From: Arthrobacter beigongshangensis | Lineage (GTDB): Bacteria > Bacillota > Bacilli > Bacillales_A > Planococcaceae | Direction: 5' to 3' | Assembly (NCBI RefSeq): GCF_016820585.1 | Contig: NZ_JADHDX010000004.1 | Coordinates: 124,001-188,000, forward strand | DNA: 64,000 bases | In this document: positions 25,216 through 34,407 of the stretch, in pieces | Layout of the letters: each line of letters starts with the position of its first letter | Position numbering within the stretch: the first letter of the stretch is position 1 | The notes under the pieces: generated by a model | Seen by the model: the letters and a program-made list of their open reading frames with translations, nothing else | Told to the model about the DNA's origin: nothing | Database searches by the model: none | Program-made: the position numbers and the translations under genes

Positions 25216-27486
25216 GTGAAAAAGAATTATAGTATGCAAATAATTATATGGACTTCATTAGTAACTGTGTTTTTAATGGCATTGCTATCATTTACAGGTG
25301 GTAACTTGCGCTATATTGGAAAAAGTTATGTAGAATCAAATGAATTCCAATGGGAAATGAATAATTTTTATGAAAATCTTACTAAAGCTGTTTTGAATCC
25401 GATTGACATAGAGGCGGAGAAAAAGCGGATTACTGTTACAAAATCTGAAATCGAAGAGCACCGAAATTATTATGGAACGCTTTCTGAGCAGATTGGCAAT
25501 ATTGAAGAGCAATATACACAACGAATTGCTGATGCAGAAGCAGGGAAAAGTGACAAGCTGAAAGCAACATTGATAGAAGAGCGCGATACGAAAATTGACG
25601 ACATTCGGAAAAATTTTGAATCGGATGCGCATGTAGAGGCGAAAATTCGTGTGAATAAAGAACAACAGCTAGAAGAAGAGTTACAGCGTCGCATCCAAGG
25701 TGCTAAGGAAAATCTTTATTTTCCTGTTGTTTATGAATTAACGGATAGTCAGACAGGGGAAACGTTTACTTCGGGAGATATCAATGTAACGACGGGCTAT
25801 ATAGAGACTTTCAGTGCAGAGGAAGGTTATTTCCGAGCAGCGCCAGGTCAGACCAATGACTTTCATTATGACAGGTATCAGCCTGAGGACTATGAAAGTG
25901 GAGTGTCGGCGTTTAGAGATACAGTTGCCACTGTGACTGAAGAGGTATCTACAGAGCATGCACAAGGCGCTGCTTTGGAGCCTAGTCAGCCACAAACGAT
26001 GAAGAAGTTTGAGGGAACTGTAGTTGTGCCACAAAGTGCATTGAAGAAAGGCTCGCTAGGTATAAATGTAGAACGACATAGCCGAAAACAGCTAAGTTTA
26101 TATATTATTTGGACGCTTGGTGCGCTTGCATTAGGGGCTTTGTTGACGGTCATACGTTTCAACAAAGAATGGGTCACGACAAGTCGTTTTGTAGAACGTT
26201 ATCAACAGCAAAAGATTGACCTGAAAGCAGCGTTGCTATTGTTTTCAGCCAGTGTTGTCTGGATTTTAGTAGGAGAAGTTGTAGGCCGCTATTCAGGATT
26301 CTTTTCTCAATATAGACTAGAAAGTGGAGTCATTCTAGGAATACAGCTAGTTATCTTGATGTGTATCTTGTGGGCAACAGTATTTCAACTGGTCCTATTC
26401 GTTGAACGTTTAAAGGTTGAGGGAGCGTTGGAAAAGGATAGTAAAGAGAGTTACAGTATGAGATTCTTATTCGCTTTGCAAGGCATGTTTTTAAATAGGA
26501 AGATCGGTATGCAAATGTTCGTCTTGCTGATTGGCTTTTTCTTGGCGGGAATAGGATTGTTTGGTGTTGCGATGTATCCACCGTTAATTATCATTTATGC
26601 TCCACTTGCTTTGTTTGTCGGATTTCCTTTCATCTACATTTTTGTGAGAAGAGCAGCGTATTTGAATCGTATTATGGCGGCGACAGAAGCGATGGCGGAT
26701 GGTCGGTTACACAAGGAAATTGAGATTGAGGGAAAATCCCCGCTGGCAGAGCATGCCAAGAATTTGAATAATCTGCGTGAAGGTGTCCGCAATTCGATGA
26801 GCGAGCAAGCCAAAAGTGAGCGCTTGAAAACGGAATTGATTACAAATGTCAGTCACGATTTACGAACACCGCTGACATCAATTATTACGTATACGGATTT
26901 ATTGAAAAATGAAGACATTACAGCGGAAGAGCGTACAAAATATGTTGATGTGTTGGATAAGAAGTCACAGCGTTTGAAGACTTTGATCGAGGATTTATTT
27001 GAAGTATCGAAAATGGCAAGTGGTAACCTGGAGTTACAAAGACAGCGTGTGGATCTGGCACAATTGTTGCAACAAGCACTTGCAGAGCATGCAGAAGAAA
27101 TTTCGAAAACAGGATTAGATTTCAGGGTCAGCATGCCTGATTCGGCGCTTGTGGCTTATGTAGATGGCAAACGCTGGTGGCGCGTGCTCGATAACTTAAT
27201 CGTCAATGCCATTAAGTACACATTACCAGGCACACGCGTGTATATTACGCTTCGAAAAGTAGAAGATCGTGCTGAGGTCGTTGTGAAGAATATAACAAAG
27301 TATGAGCTCGGTGAGAATACGGATGAGTTGTTTGAACGTTTCAAACGAGCGGACACATCACGTCATACAGACGGTTCAGGACTTGGCCTTGCCATCGCAC
27401 AATCCATCGTCGATCTGCATAATGGCAATATGACAATCGAAGTCGATGGGGATTTATTTAAAGTGACCGTCACCGTACCGGCTTGA
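25216..27486 (+). CDS. VanS-like sensor histidine kinase with large extracytoplasmic domain
   Basis: 756 residues. One membrane helix at about residues 8-27, then about 220 residues outside the cell including a coiled-coil (VTKSEIEEHRNYYGTLSEQI...), then a cluster of about five membrane segments (residues 295-480). HAMP-like linker, HisKA with NVSHDLRTPLTSIITYTDLL, and HATPase_c with DNLIVNAIKYT and DGSGLGLAIAQSIVDLH. All catalytic boxes are intact. GTG 25216 is chosen: GGGGAG nine bases upstream and no site for the longer frame. The ligand is unknown. Ends with a terminator. Confidence 0.9.
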   Translation: MKKNYSMQIIIWTSLVTVFLMALLSFTGGNLRYIGKSYVESNEFQWEMNNFYENLTKAVLNPIDIEAEKKRITVTKSEIEEHRNYYGTLSEQIGNIEEQYTQRIADAEAGKSDKLKATLIEERDTKIDDIRKNFESDAHVEAKIRVNKEQQLEEELQRRIQGAKENLYFPVVYELTDSQTGETFTSGDINVTTGYIETFSAEEGYFRAAPGQTNDFHYDRYQPEDYESGVSAFRDTVATVTEEVSTEHAQGAALEPSQPQTMKKFEGTVVVPQSALKKGSLGINVERHSRKQLSLYIIWTLGALALGALLTVIRFNKEWVTTSRFVERYQQQKIDLKAALLLFSASVVWILVGEVVGRYSGFFSQYRLESGVILGIQLVILMCILWATVFQLVLFVERLKVEGALEKDSKESYSMRFLFALQGMFLNRKIGMQMFVLLIGFFLAGIGLFGVAMYPPLIIIYAPLALFVGFPFIYIFVRRAAYLNRIMAATEAMADGRLHKEIEIEGKSPLAEHAKNLNNLREGVRNSMSEQAKSERLKTELITNVSHDLRTPLTSIITYTDLLKNEDITAEERTKYVDVLDKKSQRLKTLIEDLFEVSKMASGNLELQRQRVDLAQLLQQALAEHAEEISKTGLDFRVSMPDSALVAYVDGKRWWRVLDNLIVNAIKYTLPGTRVYITLRKVEDRAEVVVKNITKYELGENTDELFERFKRADTSRHTDGSGLGLAIAQSIVDLHNGNMTIEVDGDLFKVTVTVPA

Positions 27487-27500
27487 TGAATAAAAAAAGA

Positions 27501-27530
27501 AAGCTGTGCGCAAGTGCGTACAGCTTTTTT
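27501..27530. terminator. Terminator between kinase and convergent CPBP gene
   Basis: AAGCTGTGCGC/GCGTACAGCTT stem with AAGT loop, T6 on the right and A7 on the left, so it can act on both strands. Confidence 0.85.
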
Positions 27531-28179
27531 AATAGAAGTAAAGTATATATACCCCGATGAGCAAAACACCGACATCGGCAAACATGTGAATGGTCCATGA
27601 AGGTAAAATCGTTCGACTTCGTTCATTGGCTAGCTGAAAAATAATTCCGCCAATCCAAAGTCCTGTAACGGCAAGTACGAGAAGTGCAGGACTAAACCAA
27701 GGCAGGAAAATTGCGATATGGTAAATAGCAAAAAAGAAGGACGGCAAAAAAAGACGGAGATGAGATTTTACGAAAAAATTCGGTAACAAGCCACGAAAGA
27801 AAAACTCCTCCAATAATGAATTGCCAAACAGGATATAAAGAGCGACGAACGGGAATACTGTTGGTGTGATACCAGCATCTGCAAGGTCAATAAGAAGTGC
27901 GTCGATATCGATGAATGGCAATAAAATGACGAATGCTCCAATGATAATTCCTGTAATGGTTAGCCCCGAACCAATTGCGATGTTCATACTTTTTTTATCA
28001 GTTTGGCGTAGTTTTAGAAAGGGAAATCCAACTTTTTTGAATAAAATAAGTGGGATGATTAAGAAAAAAATCACCTTCGCTACCGTTTTCCACATGTATT
28101 CAATTTCTAGTCCTTGTTCAATCCAAATCAGCATGGTAATGCTGATAACTGGTAGCGCAAAGCCGATGAGTTTGTTCAA
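27529..28179 (-). CDS. CPBP-family intramembrane metalloprotease (second copy)
   Basis: 216 residues, seven or eight membrane segments; catalytic motifs NSLLEEFFFRGLLP (EExxxR) and FFFAIYHIAIF (FxxxH). Same superfamily as the protease at 21798 but shorter and not closely alike. In lactic acid bacteria such genes often neighbour two-component systems; here it converges on the VanRS-like pair. Substrate unknown. Confidence 0.85.
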   Translation of the reverse strand: MNKLIGFALPVISITMLIWIEQGLEIEYMWKTVAKVIFFLIIPLILFKKVGFPFLKLRQTDKKSMNIAIGSGLTITGIIIGAFVILLPFIDIDALLIDLADAGITPTVFPFVALYILFGNSLLEEFFFRGLLPNFFVKSHLRLFLPSFFFAIYHIAIFLPWFSPALLVLAVTGLWIGGIIFQLANERSRTILPSWTIHMFADVGVLLIGVYILYFY

Positions 28180-28248
28180 AAAATCACCCCCAAGTTTAGA
28201 ATAGGACGATATAGGGTAAAAATGGTTTCGATAATTTTTGAAAAATAG

Positions 28249-28274
28249 GTTTAAACTAATCCATTTAAAGGAAT
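28249..28274 (+). promoter_or_regulatory. Possible sigma-B promoter
   Basis: GTTTAA (28249-28254), 14-base spacer, AGGAAT (28269-28274; sigma-B -10 is GGGTAT, four of six match). It precedes a hydrophilic protein gene of the kind often induced by general stress. Confidence 0.3.
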
Positions 28275-28330
28275 AGAGTAAGAGGGGAATTGACTTTACT
28301 TAGCGAATATATAGAGAGAAGGAGGAGTGT

Positions 28331-28657
28331 ATGATGACAAAATCAGATGGAAAGTATCCGAACAAGGAAGATTTTGAACCAAAAGTGGCTGGAGTGGGTA
28401 AGTCAGATGAGTTACCACTTGCAGACCCATCCGATTCAAACGTAACCGAGGTATTTAGGAGAAATGAACAGAAAAAAACAGGAGAAAACGAGCCGTCTGC
28501 TTTTGCCGCGAACAAGATAGACAGTGGCTATAACAAACCGAAGTCAGGTGAGCGCTTCCCTTTCGGGGATAAAGAAGAGTACGATCGTGAATTTAACCAA
28601 GAGTCGCATGATAAGTGGAATGGAGAGAAAACGAATAATGTCCCTGCCAAACCATAA
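28331..28657 (+). CDS. Hydrophilic, probably disordered protein of unknown function
   Basis: 108 residues, almost no hydrophobic segments, rich in Lys, Glu, Asp, Asn, Pro and Gly (MMTKSDGKYPNKEDFEPKV at the start, SHDKWNGEKTNNVPAKP at the end). It is likely unstructured, similar in composition to general-stress or spore-associated small proteins, but no family is recognised. Strong GAAGGAGGAG site upstream. Free-standing with its own terminator. Confidence 0.65.
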   Translation: MMTKSDGKYPNKEDFEPKVAGVGKSDELPLADPSDSNVTEVFRRNEQKKTGENEPSAFAANKIDSGYNKPKSGERFPFGDKEEYDREFNQESHDKWNGEKTNNVPAKP

Positions 28658-28662
28658 AGTAT

Positions 28663-28700
28663 AAGCAACCATCCCATCGCGGAGCGGTTGCTTTTATTTT
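28663..28700 (+). terminator. Terminator after the hydrophilic protein gene
   Basis: AAGCAACC (28663-28670) pairs with GGTTGCTT (28686-28693), followed by TTATTTTAG. Confidence 0.75.
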
Positions 28701-28738
28701 AGAGTGAGTGGCGCGCAGGCACCGTATTCTCTTTTATT

Positions 28739-29371
28739 TTACTCCACTAACTCGTGCTTAAACGCATAAATCACAGCTTGCGTCCGATCTTGCACTTCAA
28801 GTTTAGCTAGCAAATTACTGACATGTGTTTTCACTGTTTTCAGCGCAATAAATAGCTCATCTGCAATATCTTGATTGGTCTTCCCTTGCGCCAACAGTAG
28901 CAAAATCTCAAGTTCGCGTTCTGTTAACTCATCGTGCAACTTTCGTTCATTGCCTGCGCGCATTTTTTTCATCATTTTAGTTGTGACCTCAGGCTCCAAC
29001 ACTGTTTGACCTTTTAAGGTTTCTCGGATTGCCTCTGCAATGCGTTTCGCATTAGAAGTCTTTAATATGTAACTAATCGCGCCTGCTTCGAGCGCAGGAT
29101 AGACTTTGTCATCATCTAAAAAGCTTGTGACAATGACGATTTTTGCTTCCGGCCATTCTTTAATAATGGCAGCAGTTGCTTCGGCACCGTTCATTTCCGG
29201 CATGACCATATCCATTAAAATGATATCAGGTCGTAGCTCCAGTGCTTTCCCGACAGCTTCGCGTCCATTTACTGCCTCACCAACTACTTCCATGTCAGGC
29301 TGTACCTGCAAGTAAGCTGATACGCCAATCCGTACCATTTCATGGTCATCCACTAATAAGATCTTGATCAT
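28739..29371 (-). CDS. liaR: LiaR/VraR-like NarL-family response regulator
   Basis: 210 residues. Receiver with VDDHEMV and phospho-site in IILMDMVMPEMNG; C-terminal LuxR-type HTH LTERELEILLLLAQGKTNQD and VKTHVSNLLAKL. In Bacillales LiaR (VraR) activates envelope-stress genes when LiaS senses lipid II-interfering antibiotics. Overlaps the end of liaS by 26 bases. Last gene of the operon. Confidence 0.93.
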   Translation of the reverse strand: MIKILLVDDHEMVRIGVSAYLQVQPDMEVVGEAVNGREAVGKALELRPDIILMDMVMPEMNGAEATAAIIKEWPEAKIVIVTSFLDDDKVYPALEAGAISYILKTSNAKRIAEAIRETLKGQTVLEPEVTTKMMKKMRAGNERKLHDELTERELEILLLLAQGKTNQDIADELFIALKTVKTHVSNLLAKLEVQDRTQAVIYAFKHELVE

Positions 29372-30392
29372 TTACTTCCTCTCCCTTCCGCGCAGGCAAC
29401 TTCACTTCGACAATCGTTCCTTGCGATGGAATAGAAACGATTTTGCACGTTCCGCCTATTTCAATCGCGCGTTCTTTGACGTTCTGCAGGCCGTACGAAC
29501 CGCCTTTGCCATCACTGTCTTTAAATCCTACCCCGTTATCCTGCACCCGGAAAATAGCGAGTCCATCACGTTCGACAAATAAGACGTCCACTTCTGTTGC
29601 TTGCGCGTGACGTAATGTATTGGATAATGTCTCCTGTGCTATGCGAAATAAATGATCCTCCGCGCCTTTGGACAATGTCACTTCTTCTAAGCGAAATCGA
29701 ATATCGAACAGAACCTTCTCCCGTAATTCTACTAATAATTCTTCAAGCCCTTCGGCGAGTGATTTATTATTTAATGCGGCAGGGCGTAAATGCAGCAACA
29801 ATGCCCGCATTTCAAGTTGCGCTTGCTGCACCATGCGCTCAACCTGTAGCAATGGTTTTTGCGTTTCCATATTGTCATTACTTTCCGTAATCGAGGATAA
29901 CAGCATCGAGGCTGCAAAAAGCTGCTGCGACACGGAATCATGCAGTTCACGTGCAAGTCGCTGCCGTTCTTGCACAATGCGTTCTTGAATCAGTTGATCT
30001 TGTGCTTCAGCACGCTCGTCAGTAATACGTTGCAAACTTTTGCGCTGTGTTTGAATAACCGTCGATACTGTATCGATGGCTCGATCCATACGTGGTGTGA
30101 ACTTTTCTTTGGGAAAATCATCCCGTTCCGAGTCAATCAAACCAGATAATCTTTGCTCAAGGGCTCTCTCTTTTGAGCGTCCTAGAGAATTCGTCCAAAT
30201 GGCGATTCCCCAGCCGAGCAAAAGTGTAGTGTTTAAAATCCACCAACCGAGTGGTACGTCGGCAAATTGTAATTCGTAAAAGGCAAACCAACTTTCATCT
30301 AACGGTAAATCGAGAAGAAAGTAGATATAAACTGCGGCAATACTAGTAAAAAGGAATGATAGAAATAACCCGCGTCCTATAACTGCCTTCAT
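29346..30392 (-). CDS. liaS: LiaS/VraS-like sensor histidine kinase
   Basis: 348 residues. Two N-terminal membrane helices with a short extracytoplasmic loop (intramembrane-sensing layout), HisKA_3 box LARELHDSVSQQLFAASML, and HATPase_c with ETLSNTLRHAQATEV and YGLQNVKERAIEIGG. ATG 30392 overlaps the liaF stop as ATGA, with GAGGTGA upstream; a longer frame to 30422 lacks a site. LiaF normally inhibits this kinase until cell-wall stress. Confidence 0.93.
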   Translation of the reverse strand: MKAVIGRGLFLSFLFTSIAAVYIYFLLDLPLDESWFAFYELQFADVPLGWWILNTTLLLGWGIAIWTNSLGRSKERALEQRLSGLIDSERDDFPKEKFTPRMDRAIDTVSTVIQTQRKSLQRITDERAEAQDQLIQERIVQERQRLARELHDSVSQQLFAASMLLSSITESNDNMETQKPLLQVERMVQQAQLEMRALLLHLRPAALNNKSLAEGLEELLVELREKVLFDIRFRLEEVTLSKGAEDHLFRIAQETLSNTLRHAQATEVDVLFVERDGLAIFRVQDNGVGFKDSDGKGGSYGLQNVKERAIEIGGTCKIVSIPSQGTIVEVKLPARKGEEVNDQDLISG

Positions 30393-31090
30393 TTTCGTGT
30401 CACCTCGACATCTCCAGCCCATGTAGAAAGCGTAATGATGAGCTCTGCACTATCCTTCTGTTTCCCTTCATAACTGTCTTTCATATGAAGGGACTCATTA
30501 ATGAGCCGCTTTCGGTGGGTATCGAATAATCGGACATCGCCGAACAGTGTTGTGTAATGGATACGTACTGGAATTTCATACGGTAGGTCAATTTTAATTT
30601 TTCCAATTCCTTGTCTGACAGAAATTAAAGAAGTTCCTTTTGGTAACACGGTATCCGTTACATCGATGTGAAGATCCCCGAACATCCCTTGGATGTGAAT
30701 ATCCTGCCATTCATAAGATGAAAAAGGAGAGGATTGGATAGAAAATAGTTTATTTTTCCAGATAGCATTCGGTGTTTCTTTTTGGAATTCCTTGAGGGGG
30801 CGCATAATTTCTTCGGATGGTACGCCTTTCCATAACCGAACAAGTATATAAACAATCGCTGCAAAAATAAGAAGGCGTAAGCTCCATAACGTGAAAAGTG
30901 CCATGGCGATAAAGAAAAAGCCAAGCAGAAACATCCACTTCGAGCGTTTACGTGAACCATAATAAAGAAGTCCGGCACCAAGAAGGACGAACACGATATT
31001 GCCATTATGGAATATGACTGCTTCGAAAAAAATGAGCAGTAGGAAGGCGAGTGCCCAAAATGTGATTTTATTTGTATCTACACGTTGCAT
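30389..31090 (-). CDS. liaF: LiaF-like negative regulator of the Lia system
   Basis: 233 residues: four short membrane segments in the first 85 residues, then a soluble beta-rich C-terminal domain (PF09922 type; WQDIHIQGMFGDLHIDVTD and ISVRQGIGKIKIDLPYEI). LiaF holds LiaS inactive in the absence of stress. The gene overlaps liaS by four bases and follows a hairpin that separates it from the PspA gene. Confidence 0.9.
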   Translation of the reverse strand: MQRVDTNKITFWALAFLLLIFFEAVIFHNGNIVFVLLGAGLLYYGSRKRSKWMFLLGFFFIAMALFTLWSLRLLIFAAIVYILVRLWKGVPSEEIMRPLKEFQKETPNAIWKNKLFSIQSSPFSSYEWQDIHIQGMFGDLHIDVTDTVLPKGTSLISVRQGIGKIKIDLPYEIPVRIHYTTLFGDVRLFDTHRKRLINESLHMKDSYEGKQKDSAELIITLSTWAGDVEVTRK

Positions 31091-31129
31091 ATTGAGATTC
31101 TCCCTTCTTGATGTCAGACATAACTATTA

Positions 31130-31156
31130 GAAAAAAAGGAAGGTAGGTACCTTCCT
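31130..31156 (-). terminator. Internal terminator between pspA and liaF
   Basis: On the minus strand AGGAAGGTA-CC-TACCTTCCT followed by seven T residues. It sits inside the operon and probably lowers liaFSR expression relative to the two upstream genes. Confidence 0.75.
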
Positions 31157-31172
31157 CCTCATTGTTTCTATT

Positions 31173-31838
31173 TTACACAATTTGTTCTTCTTTTGCCGAT
31201 TCTTTTTCAAGAATGGGGGCAGTATTTACTTTCTCAAGTGATTCCAAACGGCGTTCCATGGATGATGTTTCGTATTCCTGCTCGATTTTACCGCCAAGAT
31301 TCTCGATATACTTTTTCATCTCTCCAACGGATGCTACACGGCTATCCGCATTTTCGGGGGAGATGACTTGGTCCATACGGTGGTGTGCACGCGTGACATT
31401 CTCTTTGCCCATCAATTGAAGCTGCCTTACCTTCATGTCTTTCACTTTATGTTTCATTTCCTCAAATTTACGCTCTAACGAATTTAATTCATAAGCTGTT
31501 TCTGTCACGCTTTCCGCCAATTCAGCAGAGCGTGTGTCGTATGCTGCAATTTCCTCTGAAGCGAATGCAACGAGGTCTTCTTCACCAGCAGCTTGTGCGA
31601 GTTCAAGCTGGTTACGACGTTTGTCGGACATTTTTTCTGCTTCTGCCAATTCTTTTTCAAGTTCTATTTTCAATTTACTTTGACGTTCAAGTAACTTTCC
31701 GATAGATTCTGTTTGTTTTTCTGCCTCGCGAATGTATTGATTCAACATTGCAATCGGGTTTTTATTTTCCTTTTTGTCGAATAAAGTGTGAAGATCAGCC
31801 TGTACTGAATATTTAAATCTGTTCCAAAGTGAGTTCAT
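31173..31838 (-). CDS. liaH: PspA/IM30 (LiaH-like) membrane-stress protein
   Basis: 221 residues, nearly all helical coiled coil; begins FNSLWNRFKYSVQADLHTLF-like amphipathic helix and continues LNQYIREAEKQTESIGKLL, the PspA/Vipp1/LiaH layout. Such proteins form ring- or rod-like oligomers that shield damaged membranes. It stands second in the operon, before liaFSR, and is a likely target of LiaR. AGGAGGAAT precedes the ATG. Confidence 0.9.
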   Translation of the reverse strand: MNSLWNRFKYSVQADLHTLFDKKENKNPIAMLNQYIREAEKQTESIGKLLERQSKLKIELEKELAEAEKMSDKRRNQLELAQAAGEEDLVAFASEEIAAYDTRSAELAESVTETAYELNSLERKFEEMKHKVKDMKVRQLQLMGKENVTRAHHRMDQVISPENADSRVASVGEMKKYIENLGGKIEQEYETSSMERRLESLEKVNTAPILEKESAKEEQIV

Positions 31839-31854
31839 AGTGAATTCCTCCTCA

Positions 31855-32205
31855 TTATTTTGTGATTTCGTTCCATTGACGTTCGAAGTTTACGAAGGGA
31901 TCATCTGAGACGTTAGTGATGATGCTGTTACTTTCTGTGCCTTTCCATTTACGCCACACATACAGCACACCAATGAGTGCGATGATGCCGAAGAAAGCAG
32001 GTACATTCGAAATAGCTGAGAATAAACCGATTAGTAGAACAGCTCCCCAGAATATTTTTTTGAATGTAGACTCGCTCTTTCTATAGTAGTGGAACCCCGC
32101 ATAGGCGATTAATGCGGAAAGGGCAAGAGCAAGTAGTGATCCAAGATTTGCTAGGACGACAATTGCTGCTGTGATACCGAGTACTGCAAGACCAAATTTT
32201 TTCAT
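31855..32205 (-). CDS. Lmo0954-family/LiaI-like small membrane protein
   Basis: 116 residues from ATG 32205 (AAGGAGGAAC upstream): MKKFGLAVLGITAAIVVLAN, four membrane segments, then a polar tail (DDPFVNFERQWNEITK). It resembles the Lmo0954-type membrane proteins that accompany PspA and LiaFSR in Listeria and Planococcaceae and may recruit PspA to the membrane as LiaI does. First gene of the operon, 16 bases before pspA. The frame open further upstream to 32358 has no ribosome-binding site. Confidence 0.8.
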   Translation of the reverse strand: MKKFGLAVLGITAAIVVLANLGSLLALALSALIAYAGFHYYRKSESTFKKIFWGAVLLIGLFSAISNVPAFFGIIALIGVLYVWRKWKGTESNSIITNVSDDPFVNFERQWNEITK

Positions 32206-32492
32206 TTGTAGTTCCTCCTTTCGTTTGTAGATTAATCTTATAACGATTTTCAGTTTGTCCAAACGGGCGGGGAACGGATTTTCATCTAAGACTTGGGGCT
32301 GATATCGTCTAAGTGAAAATTGGTTTATCTTCATTGTGGAAGTTGTAACCGCTTTCATGTATTCTATTAATATAGAAAAATCTTTTTATTCAGTGAACTA
32401 AAGGCATAAATAGAGCCGAGCATGCGTATCGTTCATAATTAGGGTAGTTGCAATGCTGATATTATCATTCGATGAAAAGGGAGATGTCTATT

Positions 32493-34115
32493 ATGATGCA
32501 AACACCGCTTTTATTATCGTCATTTGTTAAACGAGCAGAACAATTTTTCCCGGACAAGCTAATCATTTCGCGGACGGGGGAAGACACCATTCACCGTATT
32601 CCTTATCGGGATTTCGCAAAAAGATCACGCAAGCTTGCAGACGCGTTGACAAAGCTTGGGATGCAGCATGGAACGAAAGTCGGTTCATTCGCCTGGAATC
32701 ATCATCGCCACTTGGAAGCTTATTTTGGTGTTCCATGTACAGGGGCAATCCTTCATATGATTAATATTCGCTTGTCGCCAGAACATATTGCGTACGTGAT
32801 CAATCATGCGGAAGATGAAATTTTGCTAGTAGATGACAACTTATTTCCGCATCTTGAAAAACTAGCTCCATTCCTCAAAACGGTAAAACATTATGTCATC
32901 ATGGGAGATAGTAAGGAAATTCCAGAAACATTATTAGAAAATGTTCATTCTTATGAAGCACTTCTTGAAGCTGCATCCGATGATTATGTATTTCCTGATG
33001 ATCTTGATGAAAATACGCCTGCTGGTATGTGCTACACATCTGCGACGACGGGCAATCCAAAAGGTGTTATTTATACGCATCGTGGTTTAGTGCTTCATAG
33101 TTTTGCACTTGGACTTGCGGATGCAATGGGGCTGAGGGAACAGGACGTCATCTTGCCCGTAGTACCGATGTTTCACGTCAATGCATGGGGGATGCCGTTC
33201 GCCGCTGTTTTCTTTGGGACAACACAAGTTCTTCCAGGACCCGGCATGAATCCAAAATTACTGTTGGATTTAATTGAACAGGAAAAAGTGACAATCACTG
33301 CTGGTGTGCCGACAATTTGGCTCGCTGTGCTAAAGGAGCAAGAGCAAAATCCGAGAGACCTGTCGTCGCTCCGGGCTATTGTCTGTGGCGGTTCAGCATC
33401 ACCAAAAGGTTTGATTCGCGCATTTGAAGAAAAACTAGGTATTCCATTTATCGTAGGTTATGGCATGACCGAAACGACTCCGCTCGTCAGCCTGTCCGTT
33501 TATACATCGGGTATGGAGGACTTGACGATGGATGAGAAAATTGATATTCGTGCACTACAAGGCTTGCCGATGCCTGGTCTTGAAGTCCGGATTATCAATG
33601 AAAACGGCGATGCGCCTTGGGATGGAAAAACGATGGGGGAATTGGCGATTCGTGGACCGTGGATTGCGAGTGAGTATTATAAGGATGAACGGACGGAGGA
33701 AGCGTTCCGAGATGGTTGGCTCTATACGGGTGATATCGCGGTGATGATGGAGAACGGCTATCTGAAATTGACTGACCGCACAAAAGATTTAATTAAGAGT
33801 GGTGGTGAATGGATATCGTCTGTCGACTTGGAAAATGCACTAATGACTCATGATTCTGTTTTTGAGGCGGCAGTTATTGCTGTGCCGCATGAAAAATGGT
33901 TGGAGCGCCCACTTGCCTGCGTAGTCTTGCATGAAGGACAAACCGGGGATGAGGAAATGAAACAGCAGTTACTAAGCTATTTAGAAGGGCAGTTTGCGAA
34001 GTGGTGGGTTCCGGACGATATCGTTTTCCTGGATGAAATTCCGAAAACATCCGTAGGGAAATTTCTAAAGGCTGCCTTGCGTACGAAACTGAACGAGCAT
34101 TATCAAGAAGCGTAA
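32493..34115 (+). CDS. Fatty acyl-CoA synthetase (AMP-binding, AlkK-like)
   Basis: 540 residues. AMP-binding signature TSATTGNPKGVIYTHR (P-loop), GYGMTETTPLVSLS, DGWLYTGDIAVM hinge motif, KSGGEWISSVDLEN, and the catalytic lysine in PKTSVGKFLKAALR. Activates medium/long-chain fatty acids to CoA thioesters via acyl-AMP. AAGGGAGATG lies upstream of ATG 32493. It is monocistronic, with a terminator just after. Confidence 0.88.
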   Translation: MMQTPLLLSSFVKRAEQFFPDKLIISRTGEDTIHRIPYRDFAKRSRKLADALTKLGMQHGTKVGSFAWNHHRHLEAYFGVPCTGAILHMINIRLSPEHIAYVINHAEDEILLVDDNLFPHLEKLAPFLKTVKHYVIMGDSKEIPETLLENVHSYEALLEAASDDYVFPDDLDENTPAGMCYTSATTGNPKGVIYTHRGLVLHSFALGLADAMGLREQDVILPVVPMFHVNAWGMPFAAVFFGTTQVLPGPGMNPKLLLDLIEQEKVTITAGVPTIWLAVLKEQEQNPRDLSSLRAIVCGGSASPKGLIRAFEEKLGIPFIVGYGMTETTPLVSLSVYTSGMEDLTMDEKIDIRALQGLPMPGLEVRIINENGDAPWDGKTMGELAIRGPWIASEYYKDERTEEAFRDGWLYTGDIAVMMENGYLKLTDRTKDLIKSGGEWISSVDLENALMTHDSVFEAAVIAVPHEKWLERPLACVVLHEGQTGDEEMKQQLLSYLEGQFAKWWVPDDIVFLDEIPKTSVGKFLKAALRTKLNEHYQEA

Positions 34116-34120
34116 ATGAT

Positions 34121-34159
34121 AAAAGGACTCTGAATCCATAATGGGTTGGAGTCTTTTTT
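34121..34159 (+). terminator. Terminator after acyl-CoA synthetase gene
   Basis: GGACTC...GAGTCTTTTTT stem-loop six bases after the stop codon. Confidence 0.75.
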
Positions 34160-34245
34160 AGATGAAGCGGATAGTGTGGATATCTTTTTTTGAAGAAACG
34201 GAGTTAATGACATCAAAAAGCAGTTTTGGGTAGAAAATTCAGAAA

Positions 34246-34314
34246 TTATAAACATTTTTATAAGTTATACACGAAGAACTGTGGGTAACTCGGTTTTCTT
34301 AAAAGTTATACACA
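34246..34314. promoter_or_regulatory. Cluster of DnaA-box-like sites in the uppP upstream gap
   Basis: TTATACACA at 34306-34314 matches the consensus TTATNCACA. TTATACACG (34265-34273), TTACCCACA on the minus strand (34280-34288) and TTATAAACA (34246-34254) each differ by one base. Such clusters outside oriC act in B. subtilis as DnaA titration or regulatory sites. The gap 34160-34655 also holds the tandem repeat below and otherwise only AT-rich sequence. Confidence 0.5.
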
Positions 34315-34407
34315 ATTTTAAAATGAGATAAAAAGTCATAATAATGGAATGGAATGCGTAAAGTAATCGAAAACAAGGAAACATTTACTTATTCAATAGC
34401 GTCCATT

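Noticed and set aside
32270-32330. TCTAAG direct repeats upstream of the Lia operon as a LiaR box
   Set aside because: Spacing and symmetry do not match the known LiaR/VraR palindrome well enough to call.
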